Source: Tubiluchus corallicola
Taxonomy: Eukaryota; Priapulida; Priapulimorpha; Priapulimorphida; Tubiluchidae
DNA length: 58,019 nt
NCBI GenBank assembly: GCA_030141605.1
Contig: JAQGDQ010000549.1
Span: 2,501-60,519 of the forward strand
Direction: 5' to 3'
Shown here: positions 21,700 through 32,879 of the stretch, in pieces
Layout of the letters: each line of letters opens with the position of its first letter
Numbering within the stretch: the first letter of the stretch is position 1
Notes under the pieces: model-generated
Database searches by the model: none
Told to the model about the DNA's origin: nothing
Seen by the model: only the letters and a program-made list of their open reading frames with translations
Made by a program: the position numbers and the translations under genes

Positions 21700-22660
21700 T
21701 GACTAATTGATCCCTTTCTTTATAGATCATTTTCTGCTTTTACACCTGGACCTTTTTTCTTTTTTGGGAGTATACACCTGTCTTGATGATGCTGATGAAT
21801 AGCACGGCTTACCTGAGTCAGCAGTAGCTGTTTCCCCATTTAGAAATGAATCCAATGGTTCTCCTGTCGCTTAGCGAGCTTTAGAATATATTAATTTGCG
21901 AATTCGTCGGATAGATGGCGCCTCAGGTTATTTTGTTTACGGCTGCACATTGTTCGTTGTCACGCAGGTGCCGTGAAACGCATTAGCGTCGATTTTGTTG
22001 TTGTTACAAAAGCGCTTATAATTGAAGCTGTTAACAGGCATGGTTTTGTTATTGTGCCATACTAGGAATTGAAGACATTCGTGCCAAAAGTTTGTTTTGG
22101 CTTTTCGTGATAGTAAACGCGTTTTATATCAAGTTAATTTATTATGAACAAATTACAATTCAGATCAATAATTATACGAATCAAGTGTTGGTATAACAAC
22201 AGATAAGTTACTCAAAGAAGGAATATACGTTCGATTTCCCTTTAGATAAAAAATTGACGTCTTATTTATGTATGTTTTAGTGTATGACGATGATAAATCT
22301 TTATTTGCACAAAATATAAATGCAAGACCTCTATTTCGGTCTAAGTATTTGGAAATACATAAAAAATTGACATCTTATTTATGTATGATTTGGGGTATGA
22401 TGATGATAAGTCTTTATCTGCGGTACCAGCTCCCCCCCCCCCTATTTCCTAGCCCACAGTAGATATAGTACAAGGGTAGGTTAGCTGTGCTTATAATAGT
22501 GACGTTTATATACTAGTAGCCTAAGTTCTTACATTGGTATGTCATCTGCATGATTTGTTTTACGTTATTAACCCCTGTGTCAGGTGTAGTACTACAAGAT
22601 TTGTCTAGTGAACGAAAGAATAGCTTAACCCAGAGTTTTGAAGATTGAGGACTTCCATTA
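21700..22660. other. No gene; local direct duplication
   Basis: Two similar stretches of about 65 bp occur at 22246-22310 and 22357-22421 (both contain ATAAAAAATTGAC, CTTATTTATGTATG and GATGATAA), spaced 111 bp. A C10 run follows at 22433-22442. No exon is seen. Confidence 0.6.
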
Positions 22661-22664
22661 TATA

Positions 22665-23225
22665 TATATATATATAATCTTTTTTGCCATTAAAATACAT
22701 TGATAATCACTGATAAAAACTTTACAGAGATGATCAATCAGTGTTAGTTAATAAAAACTTACACTGCTGAAGGCAAATGCGTCAGTGCAATCTAAACTAC
22801 TGTGCAGTAATGGAAAGTAACGACGAATAAAATCGTATTTACTACTATGCACAAAAAAAATGAAAAACTATGATTTCATTAATATGGCTGTGGATGTATG
22901 AATTCTGAATTAGTGTGTATGTTGTCGTACTGGTGTGATGGTATTTCATATCTGGTTAATATTAGTGATTTTAATTTTGTTTCAAATGCTGATAGGGACT
23001 TGATTTGTTTAACCTGTAATGGTAGAGAATTGCTTGTTTGATTACAGACTTTTCCATAGTGGGTATTTGTTCTAATTTGTTTTAGATTGCTTGTTCTGGA
23101 AGTAACGATAGGATTTGGAAAAAGGAAAATCTGTTATTCTGGAATGGTTTGCTGATGTTGTTAATGTATTTAAATATAAAAAGCAGAGTAAAATATTCTT
23201 TGTGTGCTTCAATGATTGGAAAGTG
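22665..23225 (-). mobile_element. LINE family C 3' end, second copy
   Basis: Collinear with 15003-15590 at high similarity, in the same minus orientation and again starting at an AT simple repeat (22658-22675). A deletion in the WNSLP-coding region (around 23030) breaks the frame, unlike the copy at 15003. 5' truncated. Confidence 0.8.
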
Positions 23226-23770
23226 TTGTTTAATCTTTGCTGGTCCAATCTGTAATGTTATTTGATCATAATAAAGTTGGTATCTTTGACCCAGAGTGAA
23301 CTGGTCATTTGATTAGGTCTAAGTCGCCACAAGGTGGCCAAAGCAGAAGTCAAGAGGAGGCCAATATGCCAAATTTCCAGCACAAAAAGGAAACAGCAGC
23401 CAGTCGTCTGCATACATAAGGTGATCTTCAGTGTAAACAAATGCTGTTGTGAATGTCTTTATTTGCATTTGATCTCTGCCCATTGGTCACTCACGTTTCA
23501 ACTCTTTGCCTCCGCGTGGCGGTCAGCTGCAGTCAACTGATTGTTGCAACTGATCTGGCCTTTTCTACTCTTGGCCATACACGGTCAACACGGCAGCCAT
23601 TGTCCAGCTGGAAAGGCATGAACACATTAATCGAGACTTCACCACGATTTTCTAGTCGGCGTTTTCCTTTTTCCTCTTTAGAGTGTTTGGATCTGAATGG
23701 AGATGAAGCAGCCTCTCTTTTAGGCCAGCAGCGCAGCACACCAAGAGGCTGGGAATCCTTTGAACAAAAT
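23226..23770. other. Unclassified sequence with balanced base composition
   Basis: GC content is higher than in the flanks, and open frames of 60-120 codons overlap on both strands (plus 23453-23827; minus 23739-23533, with a KEEKGKRRLENRGEVSINVF segment). None shows a domain I can name or clear splice sites. It could be an exon, a processed pseudogene or a repeat. Confidence 0.3.
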
Positions 23771-24960
23771 CTTAAACACGGTTCAGATCATCACTTCCGG
23801 TCAAGCAAAAACGTTTTTTATTCGTAAAATATGCGTACTTTTAATCAGTGTTTCTTCAGTTATTATTGGTGCTAAGAGAAGTATAATTATGAAGTGATGT
23901 TGAGGGTTAAGTTAACTTACAACTGTAATCCATCTAACAACATCTTAAACACGGTCTAAATTATCACTTCCGGTCAAGCAAAAACGTTTTTATACGTAAA
24001 ATATAGGTACTTTTAGTCAGTTTTTCTTCAGGTATTATTGGTGCTAAAAGAAGTATAATTATGAAGTGATGTTGAGGGTTGAATTAACTTACAACTTTAA
24101 TCCATCTTACCACATCTTAAACACGGTCTAAATTATCACTTCCGGTCAAGCAAAACGTTTTTTATGCGTAAAATATAGGTACTTTTAGTCAGTGTTTCTT
24201 CAGGCACTATTGGTGCTAAAAGAAGTATAATTATGAAGTGATGTTGAGGGTTGAATTAACTTACAACTTTAATCCATCTTACCACATCTTAAACACGGTC
24301 TAAATTATCACTTCCGGTCAAGCAAAACGTTTTTATTCGTAAAATATGCGTACTTTTAATCAGTGTTTCTTCAGGTATTATTGGTGCTAAAAGAAGTATA
24401 ATTATGAAGTGATGTTGAGGGTTACATGAACTTACAACTTTAATCCATCTAACAACATCTTAAACACGGTCTAAATTATCACTTCCGGTCAAGCAAAAAC
24501 GTTTTTATACGTAAAATATAGGTACTTTTAGTCAGTGTTTCTTCAGGTATTATTGGTGCTAAAAGAAGTATAATTATGAAGTGATGTTGAGGGTTGAATT
24601 AACTTACAACTTTAATCCATCTAACAACATCTTAAACACGGTATAAATTATTACTTCCGGTCAAGCAAGAACGTTTTTATACGTAAAATATAGGTACTTT
24701 TAGTCAGTGTTTCTTCAGGCACTATTGGTGCTAAAAGAAGTATAATTATGAAGTGATGTTGAGGGTTAAGTTAACTTACAACTTTAATCCATCTAACAAC
24801 ATCTTAAACACGGTCTAAATTATCACTTCCGGTCAAGCAAAAACGTTTTTGTACGTAAAATATAGGTACTTTTAGTCAGTGTTTCTTCAGGTATTATTGG
24901 TGCTAACAGAAGTATTATTATGAAATGATATTGAGGGTTAAATTAACTTACAACTTTGAG
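23771..24960. repeat. 172-bp satellite, seven tandem copies
   Basis: Units start with CTTAAACACGG at 23771, 23944, 24116, 24288, 24459, 24631 and 24803, a period of 171-173 bp. Each unit contains CACTTCCGGTCAAGCA or a close variant, whose reverse complement ACCGGAAGTG is the ETS-factor consensus. Units 1 and 4 share variants (TTCGTAAAATATGCGTAC), hinting at a three-unit higher-order pattern. The last unit is cut near 24960. Confidence 0.95.
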
Positions 24961-25510
24961 CAATAAGTGCTGGTTCATGGCTTATACCAAGACAAAACCA
25001 GAATGGTTTTTCGTAGATGAATGGATCATGGGGTTCTACACGAGCTATGTTCGTGTGATCAAGAGTTTGTGTGTCCCGAATTGTTGATACAATTTCTATT
25101 TTGCGTTTCTTCTGTTTTTTCGTCGATAAGTTGATGTTCTCTCTAAATTATTGGTTTTTGTCATTGGTTTTTAGTGAAAGTTGACCATTCTGGCGCTGCT
25201 TTTTTCTAAATTCGCCTTTCGGCAATAAATTCTCCTCAAAAACCGGGGAAAATACAGCTGTTTCAATGATGTAAAATAGACTGTGGAAAGTGATCAACAT
25301 GGCACGCTTGGCAGTTCCTAACGGCGAGGTAGATAGATCATAAAGTAGCCTAAGCACTGGAAAAATTAAAGTTTAATTGCTTAACTGAGTGCCTAATTTG
25401 GGTGAACACTAATGGAAAAAACTGATTGTGTAGTGACGTCAAACCAACAGCATTTTGAAATCACAAGAAATTACAATTGCGAAAAGTCCATAAGTTTTTA
25501 GTGTAATAGT
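24961..25510. other. No gene seen
   Basis: Unique sequence. The 69-codon minus-strand frame (25357-25148) has no recognisable features. Confidence 0.45.
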
Positions 25511-25511
25511 T

Positions 25512-25727
<216 letters not shown>

Positions 25728-25769
25728 GTAGTCTGTGTGTAAGAATACTAAGAAGTCGTTAGTTTATAC

Positions 25770-26140
25770 ATAATTTATTATAGGATTGGATCAGACAGTT
25801 TGAACAACATGATTTAGGATCCTCACCACAACAGACTTTATACACTATTTACGAAAACATTTACAGTAAGAATAGACTATAACTACACAAGCTGACAAGT
25901 TTTACTACAAGATTATGTTAGACATTAGTAACATTTACAGTAAGAATAGACTATAACTGCACAAGCTGACAAGTTTTACTACAAGATTACATTAGTCATT
26001 AGTAGAAATGACTGTTAGAAAGTATTAATGTACGAATATTTAAGACAGATGCATTTCATATCAGCTAGAAACTACTGGAAGCGTTTAGTACGTAATATAA
26101 AGTCATGTATGCATTAGAATATTTTACAGTTAATAACATA
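25770..26140 (-). mobile_element. LINE family A 3' UTR fragment
   Basis: Reverse complement of the LINE A 3' end, from TTTATTATAGGATTGGATCA through two 74-bp units to the codons for CIHDFILRTKRF. It lacks the zinc-knuckle-like part and is truncated in its 5' direction near 26140. Confidence 0.8.
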
Positions 26141-26172
26141 AATTAAGTCGTTTGATAAAAATATTTTTGCAG

Positions 26173-26786
26173 TTAAAGCAAAAAAACCGGACCCAATCTT
26201 AAACAGTAGGCCAAAACAATCTACTCTTTAAAATATTGAAAGGAAACATACTGTTTTTCAAGACACGTGAAAGAATTATTACTACCCAAAAACAATTTCG
26301 AGTTCGCGCCACTAGTTCTTCAGTTGCATGCACTTCGCCATTCGCTAGTTAGACGAGAACTAGCACATGCATTTCGGAAACCCAATACACAAAAAAGAAA
26401 TGCTGGTGCTCTCAGTTCAGATGTGTTAGTTTGTGACGAACTACACACGTTGGACTGCTCATGCGTGAGCACATTGGTAAATTTGAAATTTGAATTTTTA
26501 TCTTAAACTTACCTAGTTTTGGTACAACACACTGAATATATTACAGTAGCACCGCATTTTTCTTTTTCGCAAACACGTGCAACACGCTCGTGGAATATTT
26601 TTGCTCTTGAAAATCATGTTAGTTTGTGATGTCGTCAATAGTTCGGCTCGCCCGCCGTTAATTACGATTTTAATTTATAATTTAATTATCAGAACCGGTT
26701 TTGCAGTATAAATAATGTTGCAATTTATGCTTTAGACGTACTTGAAAATGGGGTAGTATATGAAAAATCATTCTGTCTTCCTTTAA
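26173..26786. mobile_element. TTAA-flanked non-autonomous DNA transposon
   Basis: The left end TTAA (26173-26176) is followed by AGCAAAAAAACCGGAC, and the right end ATCATTCTGTCTTCCT by TTAA (26783-26786). The right terminus is a clear member of the AGGAAGACNGGATGAT family; the left is degenerate. The interior is collinear with 7500-7890. A 79-codon frame inside is not recognisable as a transposase. Confidence 0.55.
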
Positions 26787-26789
26787 TAG

Positions 26790-27325
26790 TCGGTTTGCTT
26801 TGAACCTTTAGTGTTGGTGTATTTATGTATAGTTTGTCCGTTGTAGTTGACTAGGCCTGAATAACTTTTTATCTAAACAAAACTGGTCTTAATGGAAATA
26901 AACACTAATCGAATTGCTATCACGTCATCGCTCGCAACGACGTGAATGTTCTTTCACGCTTTTATGATTCACGCTTCGTAAATCAATGTCACGCTCGACT
27001 GGTTTTTCAATAGACCTTCACACAATACGTGATATATGGTTCGCCAGAGGACGTGGCTTCCTGTCGACGGATTCCTTTGTCCTGCGTCTTTAATAATGCA
27101 CAACAATAAAACGGAGGGTCTTTGTTGCACCACGCTGGCTTGCGGTAGACATTATTTCTGCTCAATTGTTATACAGGATCGAGATTAGATTTGCCAGATA
27201 TGGGGATAATAAAACGATTTTATGGAGTTAATTGCAAGAATATATTTGTTTGATTTGCATTTTATAGTAGTTGTTCAAGTCTTTGTTCATAAAGCCATGT
27301 TTTCAGCCCTCCAGTCACACATGTC
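26790..27325. other. No gene seen
   Basis: Unique AT-rich sequence without recognised exons or element ends. Confidence 0.45.
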
Positions 27326-27329
27326 TTGT

Positions 27330-27819
27330 TCGATGCTGCTTTCTTTTCTTCTCTCTCTTTCTCTCTATTTCTCTCTCTCCCTCCCTCTCTGTCTCTCTCT
27401 CCCTCTCTCTCTGTCTCTTTCTCTCTTTCCCTCTCTCTCTCTCATACTCTCTCTCTCTTTCTGTCTCTCCCTCCTCTCTCTCTCTCTCGCTCTCTATTTC
27501 TCTGTTTGCCCTCTCTCTCTCCCTCAATCTCTCTCTCTCTTTCGCTCTCTTTCTCTCTTTCCCTCTCTTTCCTCTCTCTCTCTCTCTCTCTCTCTCCCTC
27601 GCTCTATCCTGCCTCTTTCTCTCTCTCTTTTCTCACTTTCCCTCTCTTTCTCTCGCTCTCTCTCTCTCTTTCTTTCTCTCTGCGTCTCCTATCTCTCACT
27701 CTCTCTCTCTCTTTCTGTCTCTCCCTCCTCTCTCTCTCTCTCGCTCTCTATTTCTCTGTTTGCCCTCTCTCTCTCTCCCTCCCTCTCTCTCTTTCTCTCT
27801 CTTTCTGTCTTTCCCTCTC

Positions 27820-27858
<39 letters not shown>

Positions 27859-27950
27859 GCTCTATCTGCCTCTTTCTCTCTCTTTCTCACTTTCCCTCTC
27901 TTTCTCTCGCTCTCTCTCTCTCTTTCTTTCTCTCTTTTTGAGTTTTTCTC
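27330..27950. repeat. TC-rich array with a ~250-bp higher-order duplication
   Basis: Imperfect (TC)n. A segment with CTCGCTCTCTATTTCTCTG and GCCTCTTTCTCTC in fixed order appears twice, around 27460-27690 and 27710-27940, so a block of about 250 bp was duplicated after the simple repeat had diverged. Confidence 0.9.
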
Positions 27951-27999
27951 CTCTCCCCAAGTGTGCGATACAGAAAATTATCGTCAAATCTTGAAATAT

Positions 28000-28870
28000 G
28001 CACCATTCACGGTTGTTTTCATTTGTTTCTTGCTGGTTTACTGTATTTTTAGCATCTTTTGGCGTGTTTCCTCTTTTGTTTTCCATGTGTTTTTGGTGGT
28101 TTACTGTAATTTTAGCATCTTTTGGCGTGTTTCCTTTTGTTTTCAACGTGTTTTTGGTGGTTTACTGTAATTTTAGTATCTTTTGGCGTGTTTCTTTTTG
28201 TTTTCCATGTGTTTTTGGTGGTTTTCTGTAATTTGAGTATCTTTTGGCGTGTTTCTTTTTGTTTTCCATGTGTTTTTGGTGGTTTACTGTAATTTTAGCG
28301 TCTTTTGGCGTGTTTCTTTTTGTTTTCCATGTGTTTTTGCTGGTTTTCTGGAATTTTAGTATCTTTTGGCGTGTTTCTTTTTGTTTTCCATGTGTTTTTG
28401 GTGGTTTACTGTAATTTTAGCGTCTTTTGGCGTGTTTCCTTTTGTTTTCCATGTGTTTTTGGTGGTTTTCTGTAATTTTAGTATCTTTTGGCGTGTTTCT
28501 TTTTGTTTTCCATGTGTTTTTGGTGGTTTTCTGTAATTTTAGTATCTTTCGGCGTGTTTCTTTTTGTTTTCCATGTGTTTTTGGTGGTTTACTGTAATTT
28601 TAGCGTCTTTTGGCGTGTTTCCTTTTGTTTTCCATGTGTTTTTGGTGGTTTTCTGTAATTTTAGTATCTTTTGGCGTGTTTCTTTTTGTTTTCCATGTGT
28701 TTTTGGTGGTTTTCTGTAATTTTAGTATCTTTTGGCGTGTTTCTTTTTGTTTTCCATGTGTTTTTGGTGGTTTTCTGTAATTTTAGTATCTTTTGGCGTG
28801 TTTCTTTTTGTTTTCAATGTGTTTTTGGTGGTTTACTGTAATTTTAGCGTTTTTCGGCGTGTTTCGTTTT
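28000..28870. repeat. 61-bp minisatellite, fourteen copies
   Basis: GGCGTGTTTC recurs at 28061, 28124 and then every 61 bp to 28856. Each unit also contains TTTTCCATGTGTTTTTGGTG and TTTTAGTATCTTTT or variants. Because 61 is not a multiple of three, frames across it rotate; it is not coding. Confidence 0.97.
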
Positions 28871-28874
28871 TTAA

Positions 28875-29760
28875 TTTTATTTATTTTAATCTGAACACTC
28901 GTCGAAACCAAATGATTTCTTAACGATTCCTATTTGAACTTCTTAATTCCATGTTATTTTATGTTTGCATCTTCCTGTTAACCAGGTTTCTTACCAACAC
29001 CCCTCCCCCCTTAATCACCGCCTTAATCAATTTACACTCTAATAACGTTTAATAATCTGCAAGCTAAATTGTTTTCACCTTAATCTGGGCCAGGCGTTGA
29101 TTACACAATATTGTCTAATGAACCAATCAATGTTTGGACTTTATGAGTCATTGAAAAGGCTTCTTTTAACACTTGCATACCCTCCAGGTTGTTTGCCTGT
29201 GCATTAACCCTTTGACACCTGTTCGGATTACCAGTGAGTCATGTTCAATATGAGGAAAGTGTTAATATTTGGTTGTGTTGTCAATTCTGCTGACGGTGCT
29301 TGTATCAGAAAATCGCATTAGTAAAAGTATGTGGAGGGATGACTCGTTACTTTGTAGAATTTTCCTTTATGCAGTGTGTCGTATTTCTTAATACGCCATT
29401 TTGGACTACGTTGCATGCGCATGCGCAATATTGGTTTATCAAGAAGAAAATATCTTGTCGATTATTGTCGATAATTGGTTGGCTCTTAAAAATTGATTAA
29501 GCAGGGCCTACAATGTTAAAGTTATTGATTTTGCTATTCAAAACAGCTCGAAGGTTTAACGGAAACAATTCATTTAAAATGTAAAATGTGTTTAATTTTA
29601 ATTGGCTATAAGAAATTGATTGAGCTTATTCGCATATTATCTCGGCTGAAATGTACAGCCTAAATCAGTTATTAACTTATTGTATAAACTGTTAAGTAAG
29701 AATAACTAAGTGACGAAATGATTTTGCACTAGGAGTAACGTGGTGATGGGACACGATAAC
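28875..29760. other. No gene seen
   Basis: Unique AT-rich sequence. It probably belongs to the intron upstream of the zinc-finger exon at 30266, but no upstream exon was identified. Confidence 0.4.
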
Positions 29761-29761
29761 G

Positions 29762-30133
29762 GTGACAATAACGGCGACGATGACGATAGTGATGACAGTA
29801 AAGGTGATGTTTAACATAACGATGATTCTGATCATAACTATGACAGCTGAGGTAGTGATCGATGGTGATGACGACTACGAAGGTGATGATGATGAGATGA
29901 TGATGATGATAATGATGAGGGTGAGGATGATGATGTTCATGATGTTCATCATTATAATGAGGGTGATGATGATGATGATGATGATAATGGTGACGATGAT
30001 GATGACGATGATGACGATGACGACGATGGTGAGGATGATGATGATGATGATGACGATGGTGATGACGACGACGACGACCACGACGACGATGATGATGATG
30101 ATGATGGTAATGATGGTCATGATGATGGGAATG

Positions 30134-30165
<32 letters not shown>

Positions 30166-30188
30166 GATGATGATGATGATGACATTTG
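29762..30188. repeat. GAT/GAC-rich trinucleotide array in intron
   Basis: Imperfect (GAT)n with GAC and GGT variants. It ends about 75 bases before the splice acceptor of the following exon. The Met/Asp-rich frames are repeat translations. Confidence 0.95.
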
Positions 30189-30249
30189 ACGATGACGACT
30201 ACACGAATAATAGTGACGAATGCGATGGGGATCTATAATCACATTTTTC

Positions 30250-30265
30250 ATTTTCTCTTTTTCAG
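30250..30265 (+). promoter_or_regulatory. 3' splice site
   Basis: The pyrimidine tract ATTTTCTCTTTTTCAG ends at 30265, directly before the coding exon. This is a strong animal-type acceptor. It splits a codon after its first base. Confidence 0.8.
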
Positions 30266-30681
30266 CCACATCAACAACAACGTTGACTACACTAACCACA
30301 GTCACTACTCGATCAGCGGAACTGCCTCCCTACATAGTGCTAACCGAACATCATCACCGCAGATCCCTACCGAAACAGGACTACTCCATGTACAGAACTC
30401 CCACGGGAAAGTACTTCTGTGCCTCGTGTAATATGACCTTGAACAACGAGACGCACTTTGCCTCCCACCTGGAAGGCAAGAGACACAAGGGCATCGTCAA
30501 CGCGAAGAAATTCGGCGGCAACAACAAGCTCGTCCCGGACAAAAACGGCAACGTCAATGCCGACGACAAGAACAACGACGACACGGCGGTGACGCTTAAA
30601 GTCACGAGTGGTGTCATCGAAAATGCTGTTGGGAACATTATAGCCAACAGGGCGGCGACACATGCCATACAGACTGAATAG
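30266..30681 (+). CDS. Terminal exon of a U1/matrin-type zinc-finger protein gene
   Basis: This is the last coding exon of a multi-exon gene. It follows a strong acceptor, enters in the second base of a split codon, encodes about 137 residues and ends at TAG 30679-30681. After a Thr-rich start and a LPPYIVLTEHHHRRSLPKQD segment it contains one zinc finger, YFCASCNMTLNN...HLEGKRHKG, with spacing CX2CX12HX5H (Cys codons at 30418 and 30427, His at 30466 and 30484). That spacing defines the U1/matrin/zf-met class found in ZNF385, ZNF346 and ZFR, which bind RNA or DNA, often double-stranded RNA. The tail is Asn/Asp/Lys-rich and ends VIENAVGNIIANRAATHAIQ. Third positions are GC-rich, unlike the flanks, supporting real coding. 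Upstream exons are not recognised in the window. The family assignment rests on one finger; a ZNF385-like protein is my best guess. Confidence 0.75.
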
Positions 30682-31600
30682 CAACCGAAGAATCATCGTA
30701 TTTTCAACGTGGCTTTTAATTCACTGTTCGCCTTGACCAAAAGACCAGCCTTCGCTTTTGTACCTTTTTAAGACTTTTTGGCCTTACCATTGTGACAATA
30801 GAATAGGTGGCACACGGACAATTGTAGTCTGCAGTTGTGTTCAACGACTGAATCACGGAAGATTTCAACAGACTGACACGTGAGAACAACAGTGAGAACT
30901 AAAAATTAGCTCCTACTGCCATAGTATGGTGATATCCAGTAGGCCATTGTTTGGTGATACCAGTAGGTCATACAATGGTGACATAATGCATGCCATAGCA
31001 TGGTGATATCCAGTAGCCATACGACGGTGATATCCTGAACAGACTGACAATCATTGAAAACTAAAAATTAGCTCCTACTGCCATAGTATGGTGATATCCA
31101 GTAGGCCATAGATTGGTGATGTCCAGAATGCCATAGAATGGTGATGTTCAGAATGCCGTAGAATGGTGATATCCAAAATTCCATATAGTGATGTCCGGTA
31201 GCCATACAATGGTGACATCCAGTAGGCCGTACAATTGTGATATCCAGTAGGCCATAGTTGGTGATATCCAGTAGGCCATACAATGGTGATATCCAGTAGG
31301 CCATACAATGGTGATATCCAGTAGGCCAAAGATTGGTGATATCCAGTAGGCCATACAATGGTGAATCCAGTAGGCCATAGATTGGTGATATCATGAACGT
31401 CGTAGAATGGTAATGACCAGAATCTCGCACCTTGTGTCTCTGTTTGCCTCTTGCTTTTCTTTGATTGCTTGCTGGTTCTGCCTCAGTTGCCATGGCAACT
31501 CAGTCCACATGGGAAGGAACAGCCTTTCATTCATGAACTCCATGAGGTCATTTAGTGTTTTTATTCATCTTATTTTGTTATTTTATGGATGTCAAATAAA
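30682..31600 (+). other. Presumed 3' UTR of the zinc-finger gene
   Basis: Non-coding sequence after the stop codon. AATAAA at 31595-31600 (GTCAAATAAACT) is a plausible polyadenylation signal. Most of the interval is the 25-bp minisatellite. A 30-bp block around AACTAAAAATTAGCTCCTAC occurs twice, at 30898 and 31060, showing local duplication. Confidence 0.45.
30925..31425. repeat. 25-bp minisatellite, about 16 imperfect units
   Basis: The unit GTAGGCCATACAATGGTGAT plus ATCCA repeats with substitutions and occasional deletions. Minus-strand open frames (repeating YGLLDIT and similar) are translations of the repeat. Confidence 0.93.
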
Positions 31601-31619
31601 CTAAATTAAACTAAACTTC

Positions 31620-32705
31620 ATCAACAAACGGTTGCATGGACGCCATCTGCTGGATTCAAGTGAAAGGCGGGTGAACTAGAGAACGCTGACCAGGATGGAC
31701 TCATAGTGTCCACACGTGCCAAGGGGACCTGGATGGTGATGGTCAAGGGTGTTGGGTCATCTCCGGTCACTGACTTCCTTGTAACGTGGAACCATTGTTA
31801 CTGAGTAGCTGTCATTAAACATTTGCAGGTATCAGTTACTGTAACAGATTGCATATGTCTCGAATCTCATTGCTTACAGTAACTGCTTGAACTCACAAAA
31901 GGAAGATTAAATTACCTTTTTGCCACTATTTTGGTCGCTACAGTATCTCACCTGTTTCCTCAAAGAAAAACTGAATTCTGGAAGTCTTCTGTTTTCTGAT
32001 AATTAGAGTCTTGAAACTCATATACAAGTTACAATAAGTTTAATAATCATGAACGCCATTGATATCTAGATTACATCGTAGAAGCAGTGACGTATCTACT
32101 GTTTATTGGTCGATTTTTTGATCACGTGAGTCGACGTGTACGCCGTCTTTGTTCTGATCTTGTAAATTTTTTCTCTTTTGAATCGGGATGCACCAAAACG
32201 CGACTGGCTTTTCCTTTTCTTGCTTTGCAAACAATCAGTGTGCTCGTCGCCATTTGCTATGTTAGAAATATTTATTCGGTTAAACGTTATTTGAATGTTG
32301 TAAAATATATGAAAAGTTTTACTTTTTAAACGTATGTATGAAAGTGCGTCATTAACCTGTTCTGTTTTCATTTAGGAGAAATTGCGTTTTTAATTAGATT
32401 AAAATTATGCAAGTTTCAATAATTACCTACAGAGATTAAAAAGGTTATAGCGTGATTTGTGATAAATATGTAGTGATTTATTGGTCTTTTTTCACAACAG
32501 GGCCGCCTAAATAACAAGCATATAACAAAATTTTTGCATACATATGCGAATAAACTTAGCTACAACACATTGAATAATGACTGCATTAGTTCATCTTCAA
32601 TACTTAGGAAGCAAAAGTATGAAACATGTGATTTTGTTAACAAGGAAGTTACTGGCGACGTCATGTTTAGAAAAAATGAAAGAAAATGACGTCACCGAGT
32701 TTGTT
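31620..32705. other. No gene seen
   Basis: Unique sequence, slightly GC-richer at 31640-31760. No exon was recognised. Confidence 0.45.
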
Positions 32706-32710
32706 ACGGT

Positions 32711-32875
32711 GCGTTCAGACCAGCGAGTTTTCTCGCAAAGTTAACTAGCCAAGTAACTCGCAAGCGTTCAGACCAGCGAGTTTTCTCGCTAAGTTAACTA
32801 GCCAAGTAACTCGCAAGCGTTCAGACCAGCGAGTTTTCTCGCTAAGTTAACTAGCCAAGTAACTCGCAAGCGTGT
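32711..32875. repeat. 53-bp tandem repeat, three copies
   Basis: Units starting GCGTTCAGACCAGCGAG at 32711, 32764 and 32817 are almost identical. Each has two internal inverted repeats: GCGAG-TTTT-CTCGC and GTTA-ACTAGCCAAG-TAAC. A fourth, divergent start, GCGTGTTCAGACTAGAGAG, lies near 32868. Confidence 0.95.
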
Positions 32876-32879
32876 TCAG

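Noticed and set aside
23226-23450. YADDWLLF on the minus strand as a reverse transcriptase active site
   Set aside because: The four-residue match is isolated: no surrounding RT motifs are present in that frame, so chance is the simplest explanation.
23771-24960. Possible CRISPR array because of regular direct repeats
   Set aside because: Whole 172-bp units are alike with no unique spacers, and the DNA is animal.
30925-31493. Repeating YGLLDIT peptide frames on the minus strand
   Set aside because: Translation of the 25-bp minisatellite, whose length not being a multiple of three rotates frames; no start context or splice support.
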